A DNA stretch of 64,000 nucleotides from an uncultured Chlorobiota bacterium (GCA_947311255.1 CAMZKL010000006.1:84877-148876); one strand, 5' to 3'. Positions 37,588 through 47,345 are shown, numbered from the stretch's first letter. The notes: generated from the letters alone by a model not told the origin. A program made the numbers and translations.

Positions 37588-40500
37588 AAATAAGAAATTA
37601 ATATTATTATTAGTGTTTTCATTGCTTGTGTTTATTTTGTCATATACCATAAGTTTGTATGAAAAAAAACAAGCAAATTACAAAATAAATGTTGAAAAAA
37701 TAGAATTTGAGTTACACTCCTTTGAAAACAAACTTGAAAATATTATTTCTACTATTAACAAAGAAATAAAAACAACCGAAAACGAAAAGTTTTGGTCTTT
37801 AGACAACATAAAAGATACGAGATTAACAGTTTTAATTTATAAAAATAAAGAATTAAAATATTGGTCAAATAATACAGTTCCTGTTAATTATTATTTTTCT
37901 GATTCTGTTTTTAAAAATAATAAAATTATTAATCTAAAAAATGGTTGGTACCAAGTAAAAACAAAAAAAAATAACAATATAGATATTGTTGGTTTATTGA
38001 AAATTAAAAATAATTATTTCTATGAAAATCAATATTTAAAAACAAAATTTGTAATAAATAATGAAATACCTTCGTCCGTTATTTTATCAACATCTCCAAT
38101 AAGTATAGGAAAAAACATATACGGAAAAAATGGAAAATATTTGTTTTCTTTAATTCCTTCACAAAATTCTAACATTAAAGCATATTCAAGAGAATTACCG
38201 TTTATATTCTTTTTTATTTCTATAGTTCTTTTCTTATTATTTTTTAACACCCTTTTTTTTAAAATATCAGATAAAAACAATTCATATTTAGCAAATACAG
38301 TTATTGCATTTAGCGTAATTTTTAGCATACTCTTCCTTACAAATATTGTTTCTGGAGGCTTTTTAAAAATAAGCAACTTTTTCACAGATAAGATTTTTGT
38401 TTACAAGTTTATAAACCTATGTTTTGGAAAGCTGTTAGTTTTTTCTGTTTTATTGCTTTTTTTAGTGTCAAATTTATTTAGAATTATTCCTTTTGAAGGT
38501 TTTGCAGAAAACACCTTAAAAAATAAAAAGTTTTTTAAAATTGGAGTTTTTGTTGTTTTTATCTTTATAAGCTATCTTTTTTTTAATGTTATTTTAACAG
38601 TTATATCAAATTTTATTAAAGCTAATACTTCTTTTTTCAACCTTAGGCACATTTTCAAATCAGATATTTATTTAGAATTTTCTTATCTTTTTGTTGGAGT
38701 TCTATTTTTTTCATTTTTCTCCTTCATAGACCATTTTTTAAAACTTTTAAGAAGGTTGTCTAATACAAAAGATGCCGGTTTAGTTTTGTTAATTAGCCTG
38801 CTACCGGTCAATATATATATGGTATTTGCAGGGTTTGTTCTGTTACCTGTTTTAACTTTTTACCTTTTCATATTATTAATCTTTTTTATTCGGTTTTTTA
38901 AACAAGACTATACCTATCTTTCTGTAATTTTTATTGTTTTTGTTTTTAGTGTTTTCTTTGTTGTTTTTGAAAATAAGAACATTCAAGAACACGAAATTAT
39001 TAAGCAAAATCTAGCAATTAATAATTTAGCAAACGAAAGAGATGAAACTGCAGAATATTTTTTAAGAGAAATTAATAACAGAATTGAAAAAGATACTGTT
39101 TTACAACAAATTATTTCAGATGTTAATTACGAGCAAGATTTAAAAGTTCATGAATATTTAATGCGTAAATATTTTTATGGATTTTGGGAAAAATATACTT
39201 TATCTGTCGTTCTTTGTGGCAACACAGAAATATACACAGAAGAAAACCAGGCAGCAAATTGTAAAGGATATTATTTAAAAAAACTTAAAAAATATGGAAA
39301 GAAAATTAACAGCACAAACTTTTGGTTTGTAAATGACAATACAGGAAAAATAATTTATACAGGAATTATTGAATTGCCAATAAATAAAGACCAAAGAAAC
39401 CTAAGTTTATACATAACCTTAAACGAACGCCTTGTGTCAAAACGTTTAGGATATCCAAAACTGTTAATTGATAAAAGTGCTCCAATTAATAAAGATTTTG
39501 ATAAATACTCATACGCAAAATACAACAAAGGGGTGCTTATTGTTAAATCCGGCAAATATTATTACGATTTAACAGATAAAAAATTTAATATTAAAAATAA
39601 AAAAAAATACTTAATAGAAACCGAAAAATACAAACATCTTGTTTTAAATGAAAAAAATGGGCAAAGAATAGTTTTAAGTAAAGAAAAAGTGCGATATTTT
39701 GATTTAATAATATCATTTGCCTATCTTTTTGTTTTATTAAATTTGTTTGTTTTTGTAGCAATTATTTTTTCAAACTATAAATTTATAATAAAAAGATTTC
39801 GCTTTGATTTTACAGCACAAATAAGATTAGCAATGATTTTTATTCTCTTGTTGTCGTTTGTTTTTTTTGGTGCAGGAACAGTTTATTTTGCAATAAAACA
39901 AAATAAAAAAACTGTTAATAAAGAAATTGCAGATAAGGTACAATCAGTTTTAGTAGAACTAAAACACAAACTCGAAAACGAAGAAGAACTTACACCTGCA
40001 TGGAGAAGTGCCAAATATGACCATTTAGACGAACTGCTAATTAAGTTCTCGCAAGTTTTTTTCTCAGACATAAACCTCTATGACATAAATGGATTTTTAT
40101 TAGCAACATCAAGAGCAGAAATTTTCAACAAAGGTCTTATTGGAAAACAAATGAACTCAGAAGCATATAAAATGATGTTTTTACAAAAAAAAACAGAATT
40201 TATAAACGAAGAACACATTGGAAACCTGCACTTTGCATCTATTTATGTTCCTTTAAAAAATGAAAACAACAAAATAATTGCATATATTAACTTGCCATAT
40301 TTTATTGATAATAACAGACTTCAAAATAATATTTTTAATGTTTTTATAGCAACCTTAAACTTATATTTAGTATTATTTCTAATAACAATTTTCATTGCAT
40401 TTATTATTTCAACAGCAATTTCCCGACCTCTAAGAATGTTGCAGTCTAAGTTTAAAGCAGTTCAACTTGGAAAGAAACAGTCTGAAATAATCTATAATAA

Positions 40501-41266
40501 AAAAGATGAAATAGGTGCACTTGTTAAAGAATATAACTCAATGGTAACTAAGTTAGAAAAAAGTGCAAAAAAACTAGCAGAATCCGAAAGAGAAAGTGCT
40601 TGGAGAGAAATGGCAAAACAAATAGCCCATGAGATTAAAAACCCATTAACCCCTATGAAACTTAGCATACAGCTTCTTCAAAAAACATGGATTGATAGTG
40701 AAGAAAATAATCCGGAATTTGAAAAAAGATTAAACTCTGTTTCCCGAATTTTAATTGAACAAATAGACACACTTTCCTCAATAGCTTCTGAATTTTCAGC
40801 TTTCGCTAAAATGCCAAAAGCAAGAAATGAAGAGGTAGATATTGTTCAGAAGCTAAAATCTGTTACAGCTCTGTTTGAAAACACAATAAATATAGACATA
40901 AACCTTGAACTCAATAAAATTAAAAAATTAAATATTATTACCGATAAAGAACAGGTTTCAAGGGTCTTTATAAATCTTATTAAAAATGCAATACAAGCAA
41001 TTCCCAAAACTAAACAAGGAGAAATAGAAGTGTCGTTAATAAACAAGCAGACAAGAGTTATTATAACTGTAAAAGATAACGGAAAAGGAATTCCTGACAA
41101 CAAAAAAGAACGTCTTTTTGAACCAAGTTTTACTACAAAATCTACAGGAATGGGTATTGGGCTAGCTATTGTAAAAAACATTGTTAATAGTGCAGGAGGA
41201 GATATTTGGTTTGAATCTAAAGAAAATAAAGGAACAAAATTTTATGTGGAATTTTTAAAAACATAA
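37580..41266 (+). CDS. Very large membrane-bound sensor histidine kinase (NtrY-like)
   Basis: A 1228-residue sensor kinase. The N-terminal helix (about 7-25) is followed by a first extracytoplasmic region, a block of hydrophobic helices (about 205-470), a second extracytoplasmic region (about 475-705), further helices near 710-730 and 755-775, a third sensor-like region, and a last helix near 920-945. A HAMP-like linker precedes the kinase core. The phospho-acceptor is His1017 in AHEIKNPLTPMKL. The ATPase domain has NLIKNAIQAIP, DNGKGIP and GMGIGLAIV. All kinase motifs are intact. No response regulator is encoded in the window, making this an orphan kinase whose ligand is unknown. Confidence 0.9.
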   Translation: MIKNKKLILLLVFSLLVFILSYTISLYEKKQANYKINVEKIEFELHSFENKLENIISTINKEIKTTENEKFWSLDNIKDTRLTVLIYKNKELKYWSNNTVPVNYYFSDSVFKNNKIINLKNGWYQVKTKKNNNIDIVGLLKIKNNYFYENQYLKTKFVINNEIPSSVILSTSPISIGKNIYGKNGKYLFSLIPSQNSNIKAYSRELPFIFFFISIVLFLLFFNTLFFKISDKNNSYLANTVIAFSVIFSILFLTNIVSGGFLKISNFFTDKIFVYKFINLCFGKLLVFSVLLLFLVSNLFRIIPFEGFAENTLKNKKFFKIGVFVVFIFISYLFFNVILTVISNFIKANTSFFNLRHIFKSDIYLEFSYLFVGVLFFSFFSFIDHFLKLLRRLSNTKDAGLVLLISLLPVNIYMVFAGFVLLPVLTFYLFILLIFFIRFFKQDYTYLSVIFIVFVFSVFFVVFENKNIQEHEIIKQNLAINNLANERDETAEYFLREINNRIEKDTVLQQIISDVNYEQDLKVHEYLMRKYFYGFWEKYTLSVVLCGNTEIYTEENQAANCKGYYLKKLKKYGKKINSTNFWFVNDNTGKIIYTGIIELPINKDQRNLSLYITLNERLVSKRLGYPKLLIDKSAPINKDFDKYSYAKYNKGVLIVKSGKYYYDLTDKKFNIKNKKKYLIETEKYKHLVLNEKNGQRIVLSKEKVRYFDLIISFAYLFVLLNLFVFVAIIFSNYKFIIKRFRFDFTAQIRLAMIFILLLSFVFFGAGTVYFAIKQNKKTVNKEIADKVQSVLVELKHKLENEEELTPAWRSAKYDHLDELLIKFSQVFFSDINLYDINGFLLATSRAEIFNKGLIGKQMNSEAYKMMFLQKKTEFINEEHIGNLHFASIYVPLKNENNKIIAYINLPYFIDNNRLQNNIFNVFIATLNLYLVLFLITIFIAFIISTAISRPLRMLQSKFKAVQLGKKQSEIIYNKKDEIGALVKEYNSMVTKLEKSAKKLAESERESAWREMAKQIAHEIKNPLTPMKLSIQLLQKTWIDSEENNPEFEKRLNSVSRILIEQIDTLSSIASEFSAFAKMPKARNEEVDIVQKLKSVTALFENTINIDINLELNKIKKLNIITDKEQVSRVFINLIKNAIQAIPKTKQGEIEVSLINKQTRVIITVKDNGKGIPDNKKERLFEPSFTTKSTGMGIGLAIVKNIVNSAGGDIWFESKENKGTKFYVEFLKT

Positions 41267-41385
41267 ATAAAAAAACAATTTGCATAATTTTTGTAATAAA
41301 TCAAGCAACTTTTATCAAATAAGTTTGGTCAGATTATAAAACAATTGTATTATAATCAATTATAATAAAATAATCCTATAAAAAC

Positions 41386-42366
41386 ATGGAAAAAACAATA
41401 TTAAAAACAATCGGAATTTTTTTAATTCTTTGTCTAAATTTACAATATGTAAACAGTCAAAATTTTAAAGAACTAAAAGTAATTAAACCAAATAAAGGAG
41501 AAACAAAAATTACTGCAGTTAATATAACACCAGACAATACTAAAATAATATGCGGTTTTAATAATGGAGAAATTGTTGCCTATAATGTTAACACAGGAGA
41601 ATCTATTTATAACGTTAAAAGGCATAGAGGAAGCATTAACTCCATTTCTTTTGACAAAAAAGGCAAATATTATATAACAGCAGGTCAAGACAATACGGCT
41701 GTTGTTTGGAGTATAAATACAGGAAAACAGTTGAAAACATATAATAATAATGCAGATGCATTGTTTTGTGCGGAATTTTCTCCACAAGGCAAACATGTTT
41801 TAACAGCTGGAAACGGGCAAGCAATAAACGTTTGGGAACTTGTTACAACAAAAAGATACAGAACTCTTTGGGGACACAAAGGCAAGGTTAGTGCTTTAAA
41901 GATGTCAAATGATAATGTTTTTGTTTATAGTGTTTCCTTTGATAAAACCCTGAGAAAATGGAATCTTTCAAAACAGTTAATTATAAAAAAAGTAACAGCA
42001 CACGATAACAAGATAACAACATTGGCTCTTAGTCCAAATGGAAAATTCGTTGTTACAGGTGCAAAAGACAACACTGTAAAAATCTGGGATGCAGAAACTT
42101 TAGAAAATATTGCAACTATGCGAGGACATATGTGGCACATAAAAAAAGTTGATGTTAGCCCAGACTCTAAATATATTGTTAGTTCATCAGTAGATAATTC
42201 TTTTATTTTATGGGACGCATCAAGCCACGAAAGTGTTAAAAAAATTGAAGCTCACGAATCTGCAGTTTTAGATGTAGCATTTAGCAAAGATGGAAAATAT
42301 TTGGTTTCTTGCGATGAAAATAAAATAATAATTTGGGAAACAGGATTTAAACCAATAAAGAAATAG
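41386..42366 (+). CDS. Secreted WD40-repeat protein
   Basis: A 326-residue protein with a signal peptide (about 1-25, ending YVNSQN) and a WD40 beta-propeller. Successive blades end in VVWS, INVWE, LRKWN, VKIWD, FILWD and IIIWE, each preceded by GH/H-x-Asp patterns, giving six clear and probably seven blades. WD40 propellers are protein-interaction platforms; exported forms are common in Bacteroidota, where some associate with gliding or type IX secretion components, but no such partner is shown here. It stands alone, with 120 bp to the upstream kinase. Confidence 0.9.
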   Translation: MEKTILKTIGIFLILCLNLQYVNSQNFKELKVIKPNKGETKITAVNITPDNTKIICGFNNGEIVAYNVNTGESIYNVKRHRGSINSISFDKKGKYYITAGQDNTAVVWSINTGKQLKTYNNNADALFCAEFSPQGKHVLTAGNGQAINVWELVTTKRYRTLWGHKGKVSALKMSNDNVFVYSVSFDKTLRKWNLSKQLIIKKVTAHDNKITTLALSPNGKFVVTGAKDNTVKIWDAETLENIATMRGHMWHIKKVDVSPDSKYIVSSSVDNSFILWDASSHESVKKIEAHESAVLDVAFSKDGKYLVSCDENKIIIWETGFKPIKK

Positions 42367-42397
42367 CCTAAAAAATTAAACAATTAACTGTTTTTGT

Positions 42398-42405
42398 TAT
42401 CTTTG
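42398..42405 (+). promoter_or_regulatory. Candidate -7 box for the 857-residue protein gene
   Basis: TATCTTTG is an exact TAnnTTTG match 21 bp before the ATG at 42427, but a -33 box with normal spacing was not found. Confidence 0.45.
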
Positions 42406-42426
42406 GTTGCAAAAATAGTTATATAA

Positions 42427-45000
42427 ATGCAAAACATATATCAGAAATATATATTAATAAAAGAAAACATTGCACAAAATGTTTCTTCTGAAGATGTAAA
42501 TTTTCACAAATTTAATTATATTCAAGAAAATGGTAAAGCCGCTTATCTATATGAAGGTTTTAATTTTGAAGATTTTATACATTATTTATATAAATTCCTT
42601 AGTAAAGAACTAAAATTAGAAACAGAAAGAACCAACTACAAAAATAACTTAATTGGAATAAAATACAAAGCAAAAAGAAGTATTGTAAAACTTCTTAAAA
42701 AAGACGTTGAATTTCTATTGCTTTTTTTAAAAACTGAAAAAGTTTTATTTTTCGATATAAATACGGCAGAAAATATAAACTCAAATAACACTTCCCAACA
42801 AAAAATAAATATTTCTTCATTTATTAGTCAATCTCACAAAAAGGAGATCTCAAGTTTTATTTATAAAAAAATATTTAATTCTTTTAAGAAAAAATTTCCT
42901 GAAAAAGTGTTAAATTTTAATAACTCTTTTGTTGAAGAAACACATAATAACGAAAGTTTATTCATTAGCAATATTTTTAAAAACGAGCAGGTTTTAGCTA
43001 AATTAAATCTGTCTCTCCTTAAAAAACAACCAAAAGAAGAAAATTCAAAAATATATAACTCTTCGTTTATTGTAACAAATAAAAATATTGCTGTTTTTGG
43101 TTTTAATAAAACCGGAGAATGTTTTATTTTTGAAATAATTGATGGAAAGTTTAAATATAAAAAAGCTATTACAAAAATATCAATGACTTATGAAAATATT
43201 GTATGGAACTCTAAAAGAAGCAATAAGAAACTTTTTTCTCAAATTAAAAACATTCAAGACTATGATGAAAATTCAAGAATCAGAGAATTTATAAAAAATA
43301 ATTACTTAAATAAAAATTATGATTTTGCATATTTTTTAATAAAAAATCTTATTAAAGAAGAAAAATCACCTTTAAATGGTTTTATTTTATTAATAGTTTC
43401 TTTAAAAAATAAAATTGAAAACCAAGAAGACTTAATTTCCCAAGAAGAAATTACTAAAAGTTTACACGAAATCTTATTATCAAAAAATGCAGAAAAAACC
43501 ATAAAGAATATCTTTTCAAATTGGCAATTGTCAGATACTGAAAAAATATTTTTTTTGAAACTGTTTACAGAAACCGCAGAATTAAAACAAGAAAAAAAAG
43601 GAGTAATATACCTGTATCGTTCTATTAGAAAAGATTTTAAGAAAAAGAATAAAGACATTATAAGTACAACATTTTTTGATATAGATTATGCGAAATTTTT
43701 GATTTATGCAGATAAAAAAAGAAAAGCAATAAGAATTCTTAATAATTTACTTAAAAATCTTCCGGATGAAACAGTTTCGGATATTCTTCCTTCTGAAAAC
43801 ATTGATTTAACAGGAAATACAAGCGGACAACTTCTTAGAATTATAATTTTAGAGCTTCTTAAAAAAGCAAAAGGAAAAGGATTTTCCATAAACGAGACCG
43901 TGCAATTTGTTATGTTACAGCCTCTTTACGAGCCGAACATTCAGCACCTTGCAAAAAATGGCACAAAGGAATTAAAAGAAAAAGCCATAAACGCTTTAAA
44001 CATACTTAATAAAAAAGGTCTTTTATCTGAGAGGAATATTGTTTCTGTAAAGAAATATAATCAACTATCCAACACCATTTTGGAACAAGACCTGAGGCAT
44101 CCAGCAACGCAAAAAAATGGAAGTTTTTATTCTATCCAAAAATGGGTATCTAAATTAAAAACAGAAGACTATTCATCTTTAAAGCAATTTGCTGAACAAA
44201 TAACATCAGCAAATAATAAAAAACTATTTGAAATCCTAGATAATATAAGACATATTTTTAACCTTTCAAAACTAGAATTTTATATCTCAAAAGGAGAAAA
44301 ATCACGAGGAATTATTGGTTACGAAGGAAACCCTCCTTTTGTAATTATAGGACACAAACACCTAGATAAAGAATCATTTTTGTTTTTAAACTTTAAAGAA
44401 CTACAATTTGCCGTTGCCGTTGAGGCTGCACATATTTATTATAAACATTCTAAAATATCAGCTAGTGATGCTTGGAGAGGTGTAGCAGATAAAGAATCAT
44501 TTTTTCTTGATACTCTTATTGGCTCTGTGCCTGTTGCTGGAATAGTTGGAAAGTCTTTAAAATATTCACAAAAGTTAAGAGTTCTTTCCAGTATCATTAG
44601 AAAAACTAAACAAGCCCCAAATGTTAAAAATATATATAACACAGCCATAAAAACATCAAAGTATTATACTGCAAATAAAGAATTAAGTTCTAAAGTAAAT
44701 AAATCCGAAAAATTGTTACTAGCTTCAAGACTTATGCAGTTTACTGCAGATAGAAGCGGTTTGCTTATTTCGGGAGATTTAAAATCTGCGGTAAGATCTG
44801 TTTTTTTAACAAGCAAACAAGGTTTAGAATACTTTGAAGAAGCACTTGAAATGTCCCTAAATGAGCTTTTATTAATAAAAAATAATGATGGAAATTATAA
44901 ATATCAGGCTATTGCTTTAAGATTTTCAAACTTGTTTTCTTTTTATTTTTCAGACACTTTTGATAAGGCAAGAAAAGAATTACAAAAAGACAAAGAATAA
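42427..45000 (+). CDS. Large helical protein with degenerate M48-like zincin core
   Basis: An 857-residue protein with no signal peptide and no clear transmembrane helix. The first 600 residues are Lys/Glu-rich helices without a recognised domain. Residues about 645-800 resemble an M48 peptidase: VEAAHIYYKHS (665-675) is where the zinc motif HExxH should be, and LMQFTADRSGLLISGD (769 onward) corresponds to the E-x-x-x-AD-x-x-G segment carrying the third ligand. The first His is Val665 and the expected Glu is Gln771, so zinc could not be held normally. I infer an inactive, binding-type homologue. The family name is uncertain because the N-terminal part is unmatched. Confidence 0.6.
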   Translation: MQNIYQKYILIKENIAQNVSSEDVNFHKFNYIQENGKAAYLYEGFNFEDFIHYLYKFLSKELKLETERTNYKNNLIGIKYKAKRSIVKLLKKDVEFLLLFLKTEKVLFFDINTAENINSNNTSQQKINISSFISQSHKKEISSFIYKKIFNSFKKKFPEKVLNFNNSFVEETHNNESLFISNIFKNEQVLAKLNLSLLKKQPKEENSKIYNSSFIVTNKNIAVFGFNKTGECFIFEIIDGKFKYKKAITKISMTYENIVWNSKRSNKKLFSQIKNIQDYDENSRIREFIKNNYLNKNYDFAYFLIKNLIKEEKSPLNGFILLIVSLKNKIENQEDLISQEEITKSLHEILLSKNAEKTIKNIFSNWQLSDTEKIFFLKLFTETAELKQEKKGVIYLYRSIRKDFKKKNKDIISTTFFDIDYAKFLIYADKKRKAIRILNNLLKNLPDETVSDILPSENIDLTGNTSGQLLRIIILELLKKAKGKGFSINETVQFVMLQPLYEPNIQHLAKNGTKELKEKAINALNILNKKGLLSERNIVSVKKYNQLSNTILEQDLRHPATQKNGSFYSIQKWVSKLKTEDYSSLKQFAEQITSANNKKLFEILDNIRHIFNLSKLEFYISKGEKSRGIIGYEGNPPFVIIGHKHLDKESFLFLNFKELQFAVAVEAAHIYYKHSKISASDAWRGVADKESFFLDTLIGSVPVAGIVGKSLKYSQKLRVLSSIIRKTKQAPNVKNIYNTAIKTSKYYTANKELSSKVNKSEKLLLASRLMQFTADRSGLLISGDLKSAVRSVFLTSKQGLEYFEEALEMSLNELLLIKNNDGNYKYQAIALRFSNLFSFYFSDTFDKARKELQKDKE

Positions 45001-45052
45001 AATAATTATAAATTTTGAAAAAAAAGAGATATAAAAAAAGATTTATTTTGAT

Positions 45053-45526
45053 TTAATCCGCTATCTTTTCAACAATTATTCCTACCTCAACAACTTCGGG
45101 GAGGTCGTTTTTTCTCATTCCGTGAAGTAAAATAAAATGATAAGTCCCTGTTTCTGGGAATTTTATTTTTGGTTTATATAAAAACTTATTCTTAATAAGC
45201 TCTCCTTTTTTATCTCCAAACCACTCACCTTTTTCATTTGTAAGGTAAAATAATGTAGTGTCGATTTGTGTGTTTCCTGAAGGAGATTTTGAATGAATAA
45301 ATAACCATAAATTATTTGTTAAAAAACTTTCCTTATTTTCAATTTTAATATAAATATTATAAAAAGAATTAACATCTGTTATTTCAGCATTTATTTTTAT
45401 AGTATCATTTATATCCCACACACCACTTTCTATATCAATATCCTTCGTTGCAATTATGTTATCATTGCAAGAAAAGAATGCCAACATTAATAGTAATGCA
45501 AAAAGATTAAATCGTTTGTTTGTCAT
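45053..45526 (-). CDS. gldH: Gliding motility lipoprotein GldH
   Basis: A 157-residue lipoprotein with a signal ending in AFFSC (Cys20) and the GldH pattern NLWLFIHSKSPSG, then LTNEKGEWFGDKKGE and a C-terminal FPETGTYHFILLHGMR. GldH is one of the original gliding proteins of Flavobacterium johnsoniae but also occurs in non-motile Bacteroidota, so gliding cannot be concluded from it. A canonical promoter ends directly at the start codon, predicting a leaderless message. It is convergent with the 857-residue protein gene. Confidence 0.88.
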   Translation of the reverse strand: MTNKRFNLFALLLMLAFFSCNDNIIATKDIDIESGVWDINDTIKINAEITDVNSFYNIYIKIENKESFLTNNLWLFIHSKSPSGNTQIDTTLFYLTNEKGEWFGDKKGELIKNKFLYKPKIKFPETGTYHFILLHGMRKNDLPEVVEVGIIVEKIAD

Positions 45527-45531
45527 ATGTC

Positions 45532-45562
45532 CAAATTTATCTAATTAATTATTGTAAAACAA
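45532..45562 (-). promoter_or_regulatory. Promoter of gldH (leaderless geometry)
   Basis: On the minus strand, TTG (45562-45560), a 20-bp spacer and TAAATTTG (45539-45532) give both boxes at consensus spacing. The start codon begins at 45526, 5 bp after the -7 box, where transcription itself should begin. Confidence 0.7.
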
Positions 45563-45639
45563 GTTGCACGAAACAACTTTATACCTTAATATTTCGTTAG
45601 TTGCATTTCATATTAAAAACATTCAAAGTTTGATGCAAT

Positions 45640-46086
45640 TTAATTTTTAATATATAAAATATTTGCATTTTCATCATAAATGCAACGATAAGATCTTAAA
45701 GGAAATTCCGCAGGACCTTGTGCAACAATTCCATCATTTAGCATATCAAATTCAGAGTTGCAGCAAATAGTGTCAACGGCTCTATAATTTGCCTGAATAA
45801 AAGAAACTTTTCCACAGTCAGGATCATAAGGACAGGCTCTGTCATAAGCACGGTATTCATTACTAACGGTATGGTAAATAAGAATTCCTCGATAACCACC
45901 CTTAATATTCACATGCCCACCAAGAACGGTAAGATTATTATATAAAGGGTCGCTTAGAGGGATTTCTATATCAACATGAACAGGAGGAATTTTGTTTTTT
46001 GTATCTTTGCAAGAGTTAATATTAACAATAAGAAATATTAAAACTATAAAAATTAACGTTTTTAATATGAAATAATCTTTTTTCAT
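45640..46086 (-). CDS. Rieske-like lipoprotein lacking His ligands
   Basis: A 148-residue lipoprotein: a hydrophobic signal ending in INSC (Cys26) and a compact beta domain. The sequence AYDRACPYDPDC (80-91), then CCNSEFD (108-114) and GPAEFPLRSY (124-133), runs in the order of a Rieske fold, where CxH and CxxH hold a [2Fe-2S] cluster. Here the His positions are not occupied; Cys85, Cys91, Cys108 and Cys109 remain. It may bind a different metal through Cys alone or only keep the fold. The family is inferred from motif order and not certain. It is transcribed away from 46147. Confidence 0.6.
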   Translation of the reverse strand: MKKDYFILKTLIFIVLIFLIVNINSCKDTKNKIPPVHVDIEIPLSDPLYNNLTVLGGHVNIKGGYRGILIYHTVSNEYRAYDRACPYDPDCGKVSFIQANYRAVDTICCNSEFDMLNDGIVAQGPAEFPLRSYRCIYDENANILYIKN

Positions 46087-46116
46087 CCTTTTTCTTTTTT
46101 AATATTCCAATAGTAT

Positions 46117-46124
46117 TAATTTTG
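46117..46124 (+). promoter_or_regulatory. Candidate -7 box for the gene at 46147
   Basis: TAATTTTG is an exact TAnnTTTG match 22 bp before the ATG. No well-spaced -33 box was found. Confidence 0.4.
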
Positions 46125-46146
46125 CTAAGTTTTCTATTAAAATATT

Positions 46147-47322
46147 ATGCAATTTATTAAAAATTTTTTACAAATAGCTTTTCTTATTCTGTTTTTATTG
46201 TTTTCAAATTCAGTAATTGCTCAAGAAGACGATGATATTTTTAACGAGTCTTCTTCAGACACCATTAGTACAAAAACGCAAGAAAAAGAAAAAAAGTTTA
46301 AATTGTTTAATTTCTTTAAGAAAAAAAAGAAAGACAAAGAACTTAACGAAAGTTTTGAAGAAGAAGATGTTGAAGAATACAATGAGAATGACACTAATGA
46401 TGGTCTTGAAAAACCAAGAAAGAAGAAGTTTAAAATATTTAATTTTTTTAAAAGAAAAAACAGAAATGACTCAATAGGATCTGATACTTTGGCAATAATT
46501 GATTCTATATCTGTTCAAGAAGACTCTTTGGTTGTAAAAAAAAATTCCGCAGGAGGAAAAGCTTTGTCCAAACCAAAAAGAATAATGCCCGGAATGTGGG
46601 TGAAAATGAATGCAGAAGAACAAGACTCATTGTTAAGAGCTTGGGACGACTACGACAAAGAATTTTACCGAAAAAAGTTTGCTCCAAACAAAAAAGATAA
46701 AGAAGTTGCTCTTAAAAAGAAAAGAAATGTTTTTGAAAAAATAAGATACAAAAGATTGAAAAGTAAGAGATTTAGGTTACGAAAAAAGTTAATTTATCGC
46801 CAAAACAGACGATATAAAAAAACATTACTTTTTGATCGCTTAAACAAATCAGAAACATCTCCAAATGACTCAATTTCCAATGAACAACGATATAAAATTG
46901 TTAATAAAAGATATAAAAGAGAAGCAAAAAGAGAAGCTGTATCTAAAAATAAAACTGTAATTAAATATGACAGAAAAGAAAACCGTTTAAGAAATAGATA
47001 CGAACTTAGTGATAATGAAAAAATTATTCTTAACAAAGGAAGGGGAATGAGATTAAGAGGTGGAGAAAAGCAAACATTTAAAAAGGCAAGAAGGAAGCAA
47101 GAAAATTTCACAATAAAACTGTTAAAACTTAGAAAAAAAAGAGCCTTTGCTTTGCAAAATAAAAAGGTTCAAGATAGAATGAAGAAAAAGAGAAAGAGAA
47201 TTGCAAAGAGAGATAAAGAAAGATCAAATTACCTTTTTAATAGAAAAAAGAAGAAAAAAAGGAGTGAAGAAAAACATGATTCGGATGAATACCCGATAAA
47301 ATACCCAGATAAAGAAAAATAA
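46147..47322 (+). CDS. Exported, strongly basic protein with duplicated KKFKxFNFFK motif
   Basis: A 391-residue protein with a signal peptide (about 1-25, ending NSVIAQ). The mature part is unusually rich in Lys and Arg. A 12-residue block KKFKLFNFFKKK (49-60) recurs as KKFKIFNFFKRK (93-104), each followed by an acidic segment. The sequence around 145-180 (MPGMWVKMNAEEQDSLLRAW) is the most globular-looking. The rest is basic helix with many RYKR/KKRK clusters. I do not recognise a family. The charge suggests interaction with acidic polysaccharide, DNA or membrane, which is speculation. Confidence 0.7.
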   Translation: MQFIKNFLQIAFLILFLLFSNSVIAQEDDDIFNESSSDTISTKTQEKEKKFKLFNFFKKKKKDKELNESFEEEDVEEYNENDTNDGLEKPRKKKFKIFNFFKRKNRNDSIGSDTLAIIDSISVQEDSLVVKKNSAGGKALSKPKRIMPGMWVKMNAEEQDSLLRAWDDYDKEFYRKKFAPNKKDKEVALKKKRNVFEKIRYKRLKSKRFRLRKKLIYRQNRRYKKTLLFDRLNKSETSPNDSISNEQRYKIVNKRYKREAKREAVSKNKTVIKYDRKENRLRNRYELSDNEKIILNKGRGMRLRGGEKQTFKKARRKQENFTIKLLKLRKKRAFALQNKKVQDRMKKKRKRIAKRDKERSNYLFNRKKKKKRSEEKHDSDEYPIKYPDKEK

Positions 47323-47345
47323 CCATAAAAAATTAAATTATTAAA

